Positions 18,231-27,650 of a DNA stretch of 64,000 bases are shown one piece after another. The translations under genes were made by a program, and so were the position numbers. Location of the stretch: the NCBI GenBank assembly GCA_947564645.1, contig CANOCU010000004.1:1-64000 (forward strand), read 5' to 3'. The notes below the pieces were generated by a model. That model ran no database searches and was not told where the DNA came from. It worked only from the letters and a program-made list of their open reading frames with translations. Numbering within the stretch: the stretch's first letter is position 1; every line of letters starts with the position of its first letter. This stretch comes from an uncultured Lachnospiraceae bacterium (GTDB lineage Bacteria; Bacillota; Clostridia; Lachnospirales; Lachnospiraceae).

Positions 18231-20106
18231 ATGAGTAGGAAGGAAAATCATTTACAATATCAGGATACGGGTAAGACGCCGGAGGAACGCGCGAGACTGC
18301 TGCTTGCGGACCTGAGTCTCGAAGAGAAGATGGCACAGGTCAACTGTATCTTTCCCTTTTGGGAATTTTATGACGATATGGACAGGATTTCGGAAGGCAC
18401 GCCTTACGGGATCGGGGAAGTGAGCACGCTGGAGATGCGAAGGATTAAGACGCTGGAGGAAGCGGCGGCCTGGCAGAGAGACGTGCAGAAGACCGTGATG
18501 GAGAACAGCCCGCATCGCATTCCGGCAATTTTTCATATGGAAGGGCTGTGCGGTGCTTTTATTCAGGATACGACGAGTTTCCCGGCAGGAATCGGCAGGG
18601 GCGCCGGGTTTGATCCGGAACTGGAGGAGAGGATCGCGCAGGTTGTGAGCAGGCAGGAGGCGGCCTGCGGCATTACTCATGTGCTGGCGCCGGTGCTGGA
18701 TATTTCCAGGGATTCCCGCATGGGGCGGCAGGGAGAGACTTACGGGGAGGATCCGGCGCTTGCCTCGGCAATGGGGGCGGCCTATACGAGGGGAATCCAG
18801 CAGGGAGAGACAGCCGGGAGAAGGACGGAGAGTGTGGCCAAGCATTTCCTGTCTTTTCACAATTCCCAGGGCGGAATCCATGGCACTCACAGCGACACGC
18901 CCGCGCGGCTTTTGCAGGAAATATACGGCAAGCCTTTTCAGGCGGCGATAGTGGAGTCGGGGCTTAAGGGAATCATGCCCAGCTATAATTCCATCAACGG
19001 GGAGCCGGCATCTGCATCCGGGACGCTTTTAGGCGGGCTGCTGCGGGAGGAGATGGGCTTCGACGGGCTGTGTGTCAGCGATTACGGGGCAGTCGGCAAC
19101 GTACATCATGTGCAGCATGTGGGAGAGGATGTGACCCAGGCCGGACTTATGTGCATGGAGGCCGGCATGGATATCGAGATGCCGGGGTCCGCAGGCTATG
19201 GGGACGGGCTGCGAGCCATGTTTGAGAGCAGGGAGGCGGACATGGCGCTGCTGGACGCGGCAGTGCTGCGCGTGCTGACGGCGAAGTTCCGGATGGGACT
19301 TTTCGAACATCCCTTTGCGCTGGCGGGAGAGGAACTGCAGAATACGGTCCGCCGGGAGGAAGAGCGGGCGGTATCCCTGCAGTCCGCGCGGCAGTCACTG
19401 GTGTTGTTGAAAAATAACGGCGTGCTGCCGCTGCAGGATAAAGGAAAAGGAAAGAAGATCGCTCTGATCGGGCCGCACGCGGACTGCGCGCGGAAATTTT
19501 TCGGCGGCTATACCCATCTGTGCATGATGGAGTCTACCTATGCGGCGGCCAACTCCATTGCCGCGCTATCCTGCGGCGCCAGAAACCGGATTGTAAGAGC
19601 CTGTTGGAAGAATTAAAAATCAGGATGCCGGAAGCGGAACTCCTGTATGCCTGCGGATATGCCATTGCCGGAGCGGATCAGTCCCGCTTCGCGGAGGCAT
19701 TGCAGGCGGTAGCAGAGGCCGATATCGTCCTTGTGACCCTCGGCGGAAAACACGGCACCTGTTCCATGTCGTCCATGGGAGAAGGAGTGGATGCGAGCAA
19801 TATCAATCTGCCGCCATGCCAGGACGCCTTTATCAAAGCAGCGGCGGAATATGGCAAACCGCTGATCGGCATTCACTTTGACGGCAGACCCATCTCCAGC
19901 GATACGGCGGATGCCTGCCTGGATGCGATCCTTGAGGCGTGGAGCCCGGCGGAGTGCGGGGCCCAGGTGGTGGCGGACGCGCTGCTCGGAGACTACAATC
20001 CGGGTGGCAGGCTGCCGGTTTCGGTGGCGTACCACGCAGGGCAGATTCCGATCTACTATGACCATCCCCACGGTTCGGCCTGGCATCAGGGGGAGAGTAT
20101 CGGCTT
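18231..20106 (+). pseudogene. Glycoside hydrolase family 3 beta-glucosidase, decayed
   Basis: GH3 enzyme remnant. The first frame (18231-19616) contains an intact catalytic domain. It has GLCGAFIQDTTSFPAG, RDSRMGRQGETYGEDP and KHFLSFHNSQGG, with the nucleophile Asp in GLCVSDYGAVGN, then the start of the second domain up to STYAAANSIAA near 19560. The frame then changes and resumes as LRRQKPDCKSLLEELK (frame of 19520-20179) without the expected ~40-residue connection. This is best explained by a small frame-shifting deletion near 19560-19580. The second part runs to HPHGSAWHQGESIGF at about 20106 and then ends in unrelated sequence next to a truncated macrodomain gene, so the C-terminal fibronectin-III-like domain is lost. 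Confidence 0.88.
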
Positions 20107-20157
20107 CGTCAAGCCGGATGTGCTGAGCGCCGTGGTGTGCACCATCGTCGGGGTGGC

Positions 20158-20387
20158 GGCAGGCAGCCGCAGTCGGTGATGCCCTTATCTACAACCTCCG
20201 TGTGCAGATATTCGTCCTGCACGCTCAGGAATTTCTTCCCGATCGGGCGGGGCGGGCGTAGATTCATAAGGCTTCTGAGAAGAAGTTTCTGTTCTTCGGC
20301 ATTGTCCGGAATTTCCATATCCCTGTATTGCGGCAGTTCTGCCAAAAGCTCTCTGATCAGATAGAGTCTTTTCTCGCTGTGTGTCAT
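20158..20387 (-). pseudogene. Truncated paralog of the macrodomain hydrolase
   Basis: Only the first ~77 residues survive (MTHSEKRLYLIRELLAELPQ through DEYLHTEVVDKGIT), about 84% identical to the gene at 14252-15031, with the same Shine-Dalgarno (AGGAGGACGCC) and upstream region. The macrodomain proper, including its zinc site, is missing. The frame runs on into sequence joined to the broken GH3 gene. A single deletion removing the 3' ends of two convergent genes would explain both remnants. Confidence 0.85.
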
Positions 20388-20515
20388 GGCGTCCTCCTTT
20401 TGCGGCCTGTATGTTAGCACAGTCAGTGCGGCAGATGCAAAGCCCTGGCCGGCCGGTCATCGTTACCCTGTAAGAGCATCATAGACCTGTTTAGGCGAAA
20501 CGTAAAGTACGCACT
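20388..20515 (-). repeat. Duplicated block, copy 2 (upstream part)
   Basis: Upstream region of the truncated macrodomain copy, matching 15032-15165: CAGTCAGTGCGGCAG, ATCGTTAC.CTGTAAGA, CATAGACC.GTT.AGGC and AACGTAAAGT are shared. It ends against the stop codon of the YesN-like regulator. Confidence 0.7.
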
Positions 20516-22102
20516 TCATGACAGCGAACCGGAAGAGGAGTGAAGATTCCTTTCATCGGTCGGTGAGAGGCCCATTTTCTTCCGGTAAGCCTGGGAAAAG
20601 TGAGAGAAGTTATCGTATCCTAATTTGGAAGCGATAATACTTACCGGGAGGGATGTGGTCCGCAAAAGCACCTGTGCGGACTGCATTTTTCGCTGCACGA
20701 TATATTCTTTGAGAGTAATGCCCTTTTCATTTTTGAACAGGCGGGAGAGATAGTCCGGGTTCATGAAAAAAGCAGAGGCAACATCGCTCACACCGATCGG
20801 CTGATCGATGTTGTCTTCCACGTACCAGGCAATCTTTTCTGCCAGTTTCTTTTCCGTCCGGTCATTTCGTGTGAAGCAGTCGGTGATCTTTCGAATGGCG
20901 GTCTGCATTTCATGCAGAGACTGTGCATTCCATCCCTTTTCCAAAAGGGGCAGAAAGGATTCGGACCGGAGACCGACAGTCCATGACGCATTTAATGAGA
21001 TTTGTTGAAACTGGATCCAAAAACCGCGCAGAGCATCCCAGGTCAGCTTACCTTTGTCGGCAATCAGCCCAAGATAGCAGGTTGATTCGCTGTAAACGGT
21101 CTCGCCGTGTCCTTTTGCGAGCAGATCCTCCCAATGGCGCAGCTGTGTGACATCCGGCAGACTGGTGATGTGAAACCGATCCGGCTGTCCGGCAGGAGAG
21201 AAGATACCGCTCTCGCGCAGGATATTATTCTGCTTTGCCCTCAGAAGAACATCGGACTGGGTATTGATCTGCTCCAACAAAACAACCGGGGTGACGTAAA
21301 ACGCCAATTTGCAGGGAAAGTGTGCGGCCAGGGTGGAATAGGCTTCTTCCAGGGGCAGCAGTACGTGATCCTGGCAGGCAAAGTGCAGGGCGGGAGCGTA
21401 TACAAACCAGCCGGAAGACATGGAATCGATGGAAAAAGGCAGTATGCCGCAGCGCTTTGCAACATAGACTTCCGACAGGATGTTGTTCATTGTGTAGGTC
21501 CATTCCTGTGCAGGCCAGGGTTCCGTTCGCCAATGAAACAGGTGGACCAGAATGATGAAGCATTCGCTTTTGGGCTGCAGGTCGATGCCCAATCGCTGCA
21601 ACTCGGCACACAGTGCGGAGACCGACAAGGCTTTTCCGGCGCTCCAGTCGAGGAAAAGACTCTGAAAAAGGCTGCCGGTGTGATTTTTGGCCAGGGCGCC
21701 GTATTGTTCCAATTCCTTACGGATCCTGCCTTTTTCCACGCGGGCGATGGCTTTGGCGATGGCCGCCTGGATCTCCTCGTAGCGTGCAGGCTGTAAGATA
21801 TAGTCGAAGCAGTCAAGCTGCATGGCTTCTTTCGCATAAAGGAAATCCGCATGGGAAGTGAGAAATACGCAGACAAGATCCATGTGGTTATTTCGCGCCC
21901 AACGGAGCAGTGAGAGCCCGTTTTCGGCAGGCATTTCAATGTCGCACAGCAGGATGTCAACAGCTTCATTTGTCAGAATCTTCCGGGCCTGCAGGGCATT
22001 GCTTGCGGTCCGGATAGACGTAATGCCCAGAGCATCCCAGTCTATGCCGGAGATCAGTCCGCTTAGTATGCTGATCTGGTCGTCTACCATCAGTACAGTC
22101 AA
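20516..22102 (-). CDS. YesN-like response regulator with AraC-type DNA-binding domain
   Basis: Transcriptional activator half of a two-component system, 528 aa. The N-terminal receiver has MVDDQ and phospho-acceptor Asp in ILLCDIEMPAENG, with Lys replaced or shifted near the end of the domain (YILQPARYEEI). A long middle region follows, and a C-terminal AraC helix-turn-helix pair: GVSDVASAFFMNPDYLSRLF and SIIASKLGYDNFSHFSQAYR. The start overlaps the stop of the sensor kinase gene by 4 bp (translational coupling). Such pairs normally control an adjacent sugar ABC importer, here the divergent binding protein and permease genes. Confidence 0.92.
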   Translation of the reverse strand: MTVLMVDDQISILSGLISGIDWDALGITSIRTASNALQARKILTNEAVDILLCDIEMPAENGLSLLRWARNNHMDLVCVFLTSHADFLYAKEAMQLDCFDYILQPARYEEIQAAIAKAIARVEKGRIRKELEQYGALAKNHTGSLFQSLFLDWSAGKALSVSALCAELQRLGIDLQPKSECFIILVHLFHWRTEPWPAQEWTYTMNNILSEVYVAKRCGILPFSIDSMSSGWFVYAPALHFACQDHVLLPLEEAYSTLAAHFPCKLAFYVTPVVLLEQINTQSDVLLRAKQNNILRESGIFSPAGQPDRFHITSLPDVTQLRHWEDLLAKGHGETVYSESTCYLGLIADKGKLTWDALRGFWIQFQQISLNASWTVGLRSESFLPLLEKGWNAQSLHEMQTAIRKITDCFTRNDRTEKKLAEKIAWYVEDNIDQPIGVSDVASAFFMNPDYLSRLFKNEKGITLKEYIVQRKMQSAQVLLRTTSLPVSIIASKLGYDNFSHFSQAYRKKMGLSPTDERNLHSSSGSLS

Positions 22103-23832
22103 GAGAGAACACCTCCTGGTCTTATTATAGTATCGCGGACGGGAATAAACAGTTCCACACGCGCACCGTAGGAATTGTTTCGAAAGGAAACGGTGGCCTG
22201 TGTGCCGTATAGGAACCGCAGGCGGTGCAGGATATTGGGGATTCCGATATGCCCGTCTTCGGCAGCCGGGGCGTGTGAGGGGTTGTTGAGTGCATCCAGT
22301 TTTTCCGGAGAAAAACCGCCGCCATTATCGCAGATCGTGATATTCAGATAGCTGCCTTCCTTGCTGACAAGCAGAGTGCATTTGATACGGATCACCAGTG
22401 CCGTATCGATCAAAGAGGCATGTTTCACGGCGTTTTCCACGAAGGTGAGGATGCTGAGTGAGGGCACCGGACTATTCGCCGCATCGGGCTGTACGGACAG
22501 GACAAGCTTAGGCGGATACTGCGTTCCGATGCCCTGAATGCGGATGTAGCTTTCCACCGAATTTAGTTCGGAGGACAGCGCGATCAGTTTGGAGTTATCC
22601 TTTAAAGTATTCCGCAGGTAGGCAGACAGATTCAGAGTCAGTTCCTGAAGGGCATGGTATTTCTTTTCTTCGGCCAGTGAGTAGATGAGGTTCAGGCAAT
22701 TCAGGAAAAAATGAGGCCGAAGCTGCAGCTGCAGATACTGCAGCCGCAGATCGCGGACGGATAATTCCTGCTCATATGCCGCAATCTTCTGTTGCTGGAT
22801 GGTATCGAGCATGGTGTTGACGGTTCCGGCGATGGCGTTTACTTCGTATAGATTGGAATCCTGCGGAACCCGGGTGTCGGTATGTCCGGTTTTGATTGCC
22901 TGTGTCGTTTCGGTCAGACTGTCGAGCGGACGCAGGAGGAGATTGCGCAGCAACAGCCAGCTGACAGGAATGGAGAGCAGCAGGCAGAGGGTAAGGATCA
23001 TCAGGAAACGCTGCATGGCGCTTAGCTGTCCGAAAAAGGTTTCGTGCGGGACCGCGTATACGATATAGGCGGAAAGTGGGTGCAGGGACAGGCAGATGAG
23101 ATCGAAGCTGTTCCCTGTATTGCAGCGGTAGACATGGTTCCAGTCTATTGGCGCAGGAAAATCAGGGTCTTTGAAGGCAGCTTCCAGAGAAAGGGGCGTA
23201 CCGTCTTTCATCGTAAAGAAGATCCTGCTGCCTGTTTCCAGACCGGAATAGATCTGCCGGGTAGGATCGGCCATGGTGGAGAGGACGCTGCCTCGTGTCG
23301 TGAACGTATACAGGAATACGGTCCTGTCGGAGAGCGCCAGAGGGATCCATCCGGTGGTGACGCTGTTTAAGGCGGCAGCGCTCCTGACGGCATTCTGGAT
23401 CGTGCTCAGATCCTTGTGCGGATAATTTGCCGTATTGACCGTATGACAGTAATCGAAAGCGGAGGAATAAATATAGAAGCCTCCGATAAGATCGTGTGCC
23501 TGCAGAAGCGTACGGCACTGCTTTTCGAGTTCGTTGGCGGCAAGATAAAATTCTGTTTTGTTTTTGGCATGGACGGCAAGTTGAAAATCAATGCTGTTGG
23601 CCGCAGTCTCCGCAATATAGTTTTGTGCGGTAGTCAGCGAATCCTCTACGACATCCCGGTAGGCAGCAAGCGTGCTGCGGTATGCCGTGCCGATGCTTAT
23701 CCGATGATTTCGGGCGGTGGTCCATTCAAACAGGAGGATTACGATCAGCAGAGGAATGGCAATACCGGACATGACAAGCAGGGCAATCTTTCGAAAAGAA
23801 AGGATGGTCTCGGTTTTTCGATATCGATTCAT
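22099..23832 (-). CDS. YesM-like sensor histidine kinase
   Basis: Membrane sensor kinase of 577 aa. An N-terminal transmembrane segment (LLVMSGIAIPLLIVILLFEW) and a second near residue 290 flank an extracellular sensing region. A HAMP-like segment (LLRPLDSLTETTQAI), the His_kinase domain with phospho-His in LRPHFFLNCLNLIYSLAEEK, and an HATPase domain with FVENAVKHAS and DNGGGFS follow. ATG 23832 was chosen because GGAGA lies 5 nt upstream; an earlier ATG at 23856 has no good ribosome-binding site. It shares a 4-bp overlap with the YesN-like regulator. Confidence 0.92.
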   Translation of the reverse strand: MNRYRKTETILSFRKIALLVMSGIAIPLLIVILLFEWTTARNHRISIGTAYRSTLAAYRDVVEDSLTTAQNYIAETAANSIDFQLAVHAKNKTEFYLAANELEKQCRTLLQAHDLIGGFYIYSSAFDYCHTVNTANYPHKDLSTIQNAVRSAAALNSVTTGWIPLALSDRTVFLYTFTTRGSVLSTMADPTRQIYSGLETGSRIFFTMKDGTPLSLEAAFKDPDFPAPIDWNHVYRCNTGNSFDLICLSLHPLSAYIVYAVPHETFFGQLSAMQRFLMILTLCLLLSIPVSWLLLRNLLLRPLDSLTETTQAIKTGHTDTRVPQDSNLYEVNAIAGTVNTMLDTIQQQKIAAYEQELSVRDLRLQYLQLQLRPHFFLNCLNLIYSLAEEKKYHALQELTLNLSAYLRNTLKDNSKLIALSSELNSVESYIRIQGIGTQYPPKLVLSVQPDAANSPVPSLSILTFVENAVKHASLIDTALVIRIKCTLLVSKEGSYLNITICDNGGGFSPEKLDALNNPSHAPAAEDGHIGIPNILHRLRFLYGTQATVSFRNNSYGARVELFIPVRDTIIRPGGVLS

Positions 23833-24132
23833 AGCAGTCTCCGTTTCTGCACACATTTTGCTTCATCAGGGCAGTTTCTATAGTATACCACATATGCCGG
23901 GATTCTATGGGTGGAAAGTCGGAAACATAACAATGAAAAGTCGCATTATGAACAATGCTGCCGACACAGTGCAGCAAATTTCAGGATTACTGATAATGCA
24001 TAAAGGATAAGCGGCAGAGAAACACTCTGCAAAGAAGATACAATAATGACAACACTGATCGGGAGTTTGTGCCGGCACCGTATGCACAGACCCCGTAAAA
24101 GAATTAAGATACGGTGCAGAAAAGAGGTTACT
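23833..24132. promoter_or_regulatory. Divergent promoter region between sensor kinase and binding protein
   Basis: A 300-bp intergenic region. For the kinase, an extended -10 TGGTATACT is readable on the minus strand at about 23882-23890, with no good -35. This is consistent with activator dependence. I could not place the binding-protein promoter. No structured RNA was recognised. Confidence 0.45.
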
Positions 24133-25680
24133 ATGAAAAAGAAATCCGGAAAGGCCATGCTGCTTGCCGCAGCACTGGCAATGACAACGCTCGCAGGCTG
24201 CGGACAGAATAAAGAAGCAGGTGCGGATGCCGGCAAAGAATCCGACGTGAAGAACGTCGTATCGGATGCCGGAGGTGAGGAGAAGCAGGAAAGGCAGGCA
24301 GCGGACAATGATGAGATCGTGAAGCTTCGCGTATGGGGATACGGGTATACTTCGACATCGGAAGAGTGTGATGCCATTGCGGAAGCAGTCAGTGAGATCA
24401 CACGGGAGAAGATCGGTGTGGAGGTGGAGCTTGTCCGCAACAGTGACGGAGAGAAATTAAATCTGGCGCTTACATCGGGAGAGAAACTGGATCTTGTCAA
24501 TGCACATTCTTACCCGGGTGGTTTGAACGCTCTCGTCAATAACGGTATGGCGATGCCGTTGGATGATCTGGCGGAAGAATATGCGCAGGAAGCCCTGCAG
24601 CTGGTCGGGGAAGACATGATCATCTTTGGTAAAATAAGCAATACCTTATATTCGATTCCAAATCTGAAGGATTTCGCGGTTGGATATGGTACGGCCATGC
24701 GGAAGGATGTTCTGGAAGAACTGGATATCGATCCTGCGGACATTAAAACAATCAATGATGTACATGATGTCTTTGTACGGGTGAAGGAAGAAAGGGAGAA
24801 TCTTTATCCACTCGTTCCCACATGGGAGGGCGGAGGAATGCAGAAGACTTTTGCCTTTGATGCGCTCGGTCCGGGAATCTGGGATGCCTGTGGGGTTCTC
24901 GAGAATGTGTTTGAGGACAGTACGACGGTCGTGAATCTGTTTGAGACGGATTCTTACAGAGAATTTTGTGAGATGATGTATCAATGGAATCAGGAAGGAC
25001 TGATACTGCCTGATGCGACTACTTTTAATGAAGCAAATCCATGTGGTACGGTCGGGTTTGCAAGTTTTGACAATGTGAAACCGGGCAAAGAGAAGGAGCT
25101 TCGTGAGGGATGGAAACGGGAGGGCGTTCTGATCGGTCTGGTGGAACCTTTTATGGCATCTGACGGAGGCGGCAATTCCTTCTTTATCCCTTCGGTATGC
25201 GAGTCCCCTGAGAAAGCCATGCAGCTCTGGAACCTGATGTTTACGGATCCGGAGATCTCCAATCTTTTTGTAAATGGGATTGTTGAGAAAAATTATACCT
25301 ATGTCGACGACAGTGAAAAGGTCATCAGACCTGTTGAGGGCAGTACTTATGACTCCCTGGACTAGGCATGGCCTAACGGGCGGATCACGCCTGTCTTCGA
25401 GGGAGACGATCTGGATAAATGGGAGCAGCTGGAGAAATTCTGCGAGGAAGCGCACCGCAGTCCTGCAATGGGATTCCGCTTCGACAGTTCGGGCGTGGTA
25501 AATGAGATGACTGCCTGCAGAAATGTGATCAGCAAATATGAAGTCGGCCTGCGCTGGGGTGTTCTGGATCCGAAAGAAGCGCTGCCTAAATTTAACGAAG
25601 AACTGAAGGCTGCCGGTATGGATACGATTATTGCCGAGAAACAGTCTCAGCTGGATGCGTTCCTGGCCGGACAGCAATAA
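24133..25680 (+). pseudogene. ABC transporter sugar-binding lipoprotein, interrupted by an amber codon
   Basis: Extracellular solute-binding protein of the LplA type. The start at 24133 gives a clean lipoprotein signal (KKKSGKAMLLAAALAMTTLAGC), then a Gly/Glu/Lys spacer and the binding domain. A TAG at 25363-25365 ends the first frame after TYDSLD. The same frame then continues 104 codons with matching family sequence (AWPNGRITPVFEGDDLDKWE and on to KQSQLDAFLAGQQ). The position corresponds to a Trp in relatives (pattern WxxGN), so TGG to TAG is the likely change. The truncated product lacks the final helix-rich lobe. The gene precedes two permeases. Confidence 0.85.
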
Positions 25681-25751
25681 GGAGTCTGTAGAGCGGACCG
25701 GGGTTCCGGTCCGCGATCACACGGAGAAACGTTTCGGAATGGAGGAGAAAT

Positions 25752-26668
25752 ATGCAAATGAAATGGAAGAGAGCGGGACGTTACTGGCCCATGTATATCA
25801 TGCTTCTGCCCGGGTTTTTCTATCTTGTCATCAATAACTATATTCCCATGGCGGGCATTGTAGTGGCATTTAAGCAGTACAATGTCCGGGACGGCATATA
25901 CAGAAGCCCGTCCGTTGGTCTGAAAAATTTTGCGTTTTTGTTTAAAACGAATGACGCATGGCTGATCACACGCAATACCATCTTGTATAATCTGGCCTTT
26001 ATCGCTCTGGATGTCGTTTTGGCGGTTGCAGTGGCCATCATTCTGAATGAGATCGTCAGTAAAAAGGCCAAGCAGGCTTATCAAACGGTTATTTTGATTC
26101 CCTTTCTGATCTCCATGGTGGTAGTCAGCTATCTGGTTTTTTCTTCCTAAGCAATGGAACCGGATTTGTCAACCAGTCGGTTCTTCCGGCGCTTGGGCTG
26201 ACGTCTGTCGATTGGTACAATCAGGCGAGATACTGGCCGTTTTTGCTGATCTTCGTACATATCTGGAAGGCGCTCGGCTATAACTGTATCCTGTATTATG
26301 CCACGATCTGCGGCATCGATCATAGTCTGTATGAGGCGGCAGCAGTGGACGGGGCGAATCGCTGGCAGCGGATCAGGAATGTGACACTGCCATGCCTGAG
26401 GTCGACGGTTATTATTCTGGTATTGATGAATCTGGGCAATATTTTCCGCTCGGATTTCGGACTGTTCTATCAGGTTCCCATGAATTCCGGCGCATTGCTG
26501 GAGACGACAAACACGATTGACACGTATGTTTACCGGGGACTTATGCAGACGAATAATATCGGTATGTCCTCTGCGGCCGGTGTATACCAGTCTGTCGTGG
26601 GATGTATTCTGGTGCTGACGGCAAATCTGATCGTGCGCAGAATTGACGGGGAGAGCTCGTTGTTTTAA
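25752..26668 (+). pseudogene. LplB-like sugar ABC permease, frameshifted
   Basis: First inner-membrane permease of the importer. The 5' frame (25752-26150) gives the N-terminus with helix YWPMYIMLLPGFFYLVINNY and the conserved PMAGIVVAFKQYN. It stops at TAA 26148 after VVVSYLVFSS. The next frame continues FLSNGTGFVNQ and holds the EAA loop YEAAAVDGANRWQRIRNVTLP, which contacts the ATPase, ending DGESSLF. The switch sits at a T6 run (26137-26142); adding one T restores SYLVFFFLSNGTGFVNQ. This may be a true slippage mutation, a phase-variable tract or a sequencing error. Confidence 0.85.
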
Positions 26669-26707
26669 GGAGAAGTATTTGACATTACGCGGGAGGAGAA
26701 GAAAACT

Positions 26708-27592
26708 ATGGTGGAAAAAGGAAAGGGCTTTCAGATTTTTGCACATATGGTAATGGTGGTGATCGCAGTTTGCTGTCTGGCGCCGTTTGTACTGCTGCTG
26801 ACCTCTTCTTTTACGGAAGAAGAATCCCTGATCATCAACGGCTATTCATTTTTTCCCAGACAGTTCAGTACGTATGCTTATGAGTATCTGCTGTCCGGTT
26901 CGGGAGCGATGTTACGGGCTTATGGCATTTCTATTGTGGTGACTGTGGCGGGGACATTCCTGAATTTGCTGATCACGACTCTTTATGCGTATCCGCTGTC
27001 CAGGAAGGAACTGCCGGGAAGAAGTTTCTTTGCCTTCTTTCTGTTCTTTACGATGTTGTTTAGCGGTGGCCTCGTGCCGTCCTATATCATGTGGACCCGT
27101 ACGTTCCACATACAGAATACGATCTTTGCGTTGCTGATACCGAATCTGCTTCTGAGCGCTTTTAACGTGATTATGATGCGCACTTATTTTAATGCCAATA
27201 TTCCGGATGCGGTGATCGAGGCGGCGCGGATCGACGGGGCAAGTGAATTCAGGATTCTGTATGGGGTCGTTCTTCCCATGGCAATGCCCATCCTGGCGAC
27301 GATAGGATTGCTGGTCGGACTAGGTTATTGGAATGACTGGACGAATGGACTTTATTATATCAATGATGATAAGCTGTACAGCGTACAGGTATTGCTGACC
27401 AATATTCAGCGGAACATGGACGCCCTGAAGAAAACAGCGGCTGCGGGAGGCAGTATTGCGGCGGCCAATATCCCGTCTACATCGGTGCGGATGGCACTTA
27501 CGGTTCTTGGTGTTTTTCCGATCATGGTAGTGTATGCCTTTTTACAGAAATATTTTGTGAAAGGTATTGCGATCGGGGCCGTGAAAGGATAA
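26708..27592 (+). CDS. YtcP-like carbohydrate ABC transporter permease
   Basis: Second permease of the importer, 294 aa, apparently intact. Six hydrophobic segments are visible, starting FAHMVMVVIAVCCLAPFVLLL. The EAA loop IEAARIDGASEFRILYGVVLPMAMP is followed by GYWNDWTNGLYYI and the typical C-terminal FVKGIAIGAVKG. A strong GGGAGGAGAAGAAAACT precedes ATG. It follows the broken first permease by 40 bp. No ATP-binding gene is in the cluster, as is usual for importers that share an MsmX-type ATPase. Confidence 0.92.
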   Translation: MVEKGKGFQIFAHMVMVVIAVCCLAPFVLLLTSSFTEEESLIINGYSFFPRQFSTYAYEYLLSGSGAMLRAYGISIVVTVAGTFLNLLITTLYAYPLSRKELPGRSFFAFFLFFTMLFSGGLVPSYIMWTRTFHIQNTIFALLIPNLLLSAFNVIMMRTYFNANIPDAVIEAARIDGASEFRILYGVVLPMAMPILATIGLLVGLGYWNDWTNGLYYINDDKLYSVQVLLTNIQRNMDALKKTAAAGGSIAAANIPSTSVRMALTVLGVFPIMVVYAFLQKYFVKGIAIGAVKG

Positions 27593-27650
27593 CTTTCCCT
27601 GGCAGGCTAAGGGAGAGAAGACAGCAGTATTTGGAAATAGGGAGGTTGGC

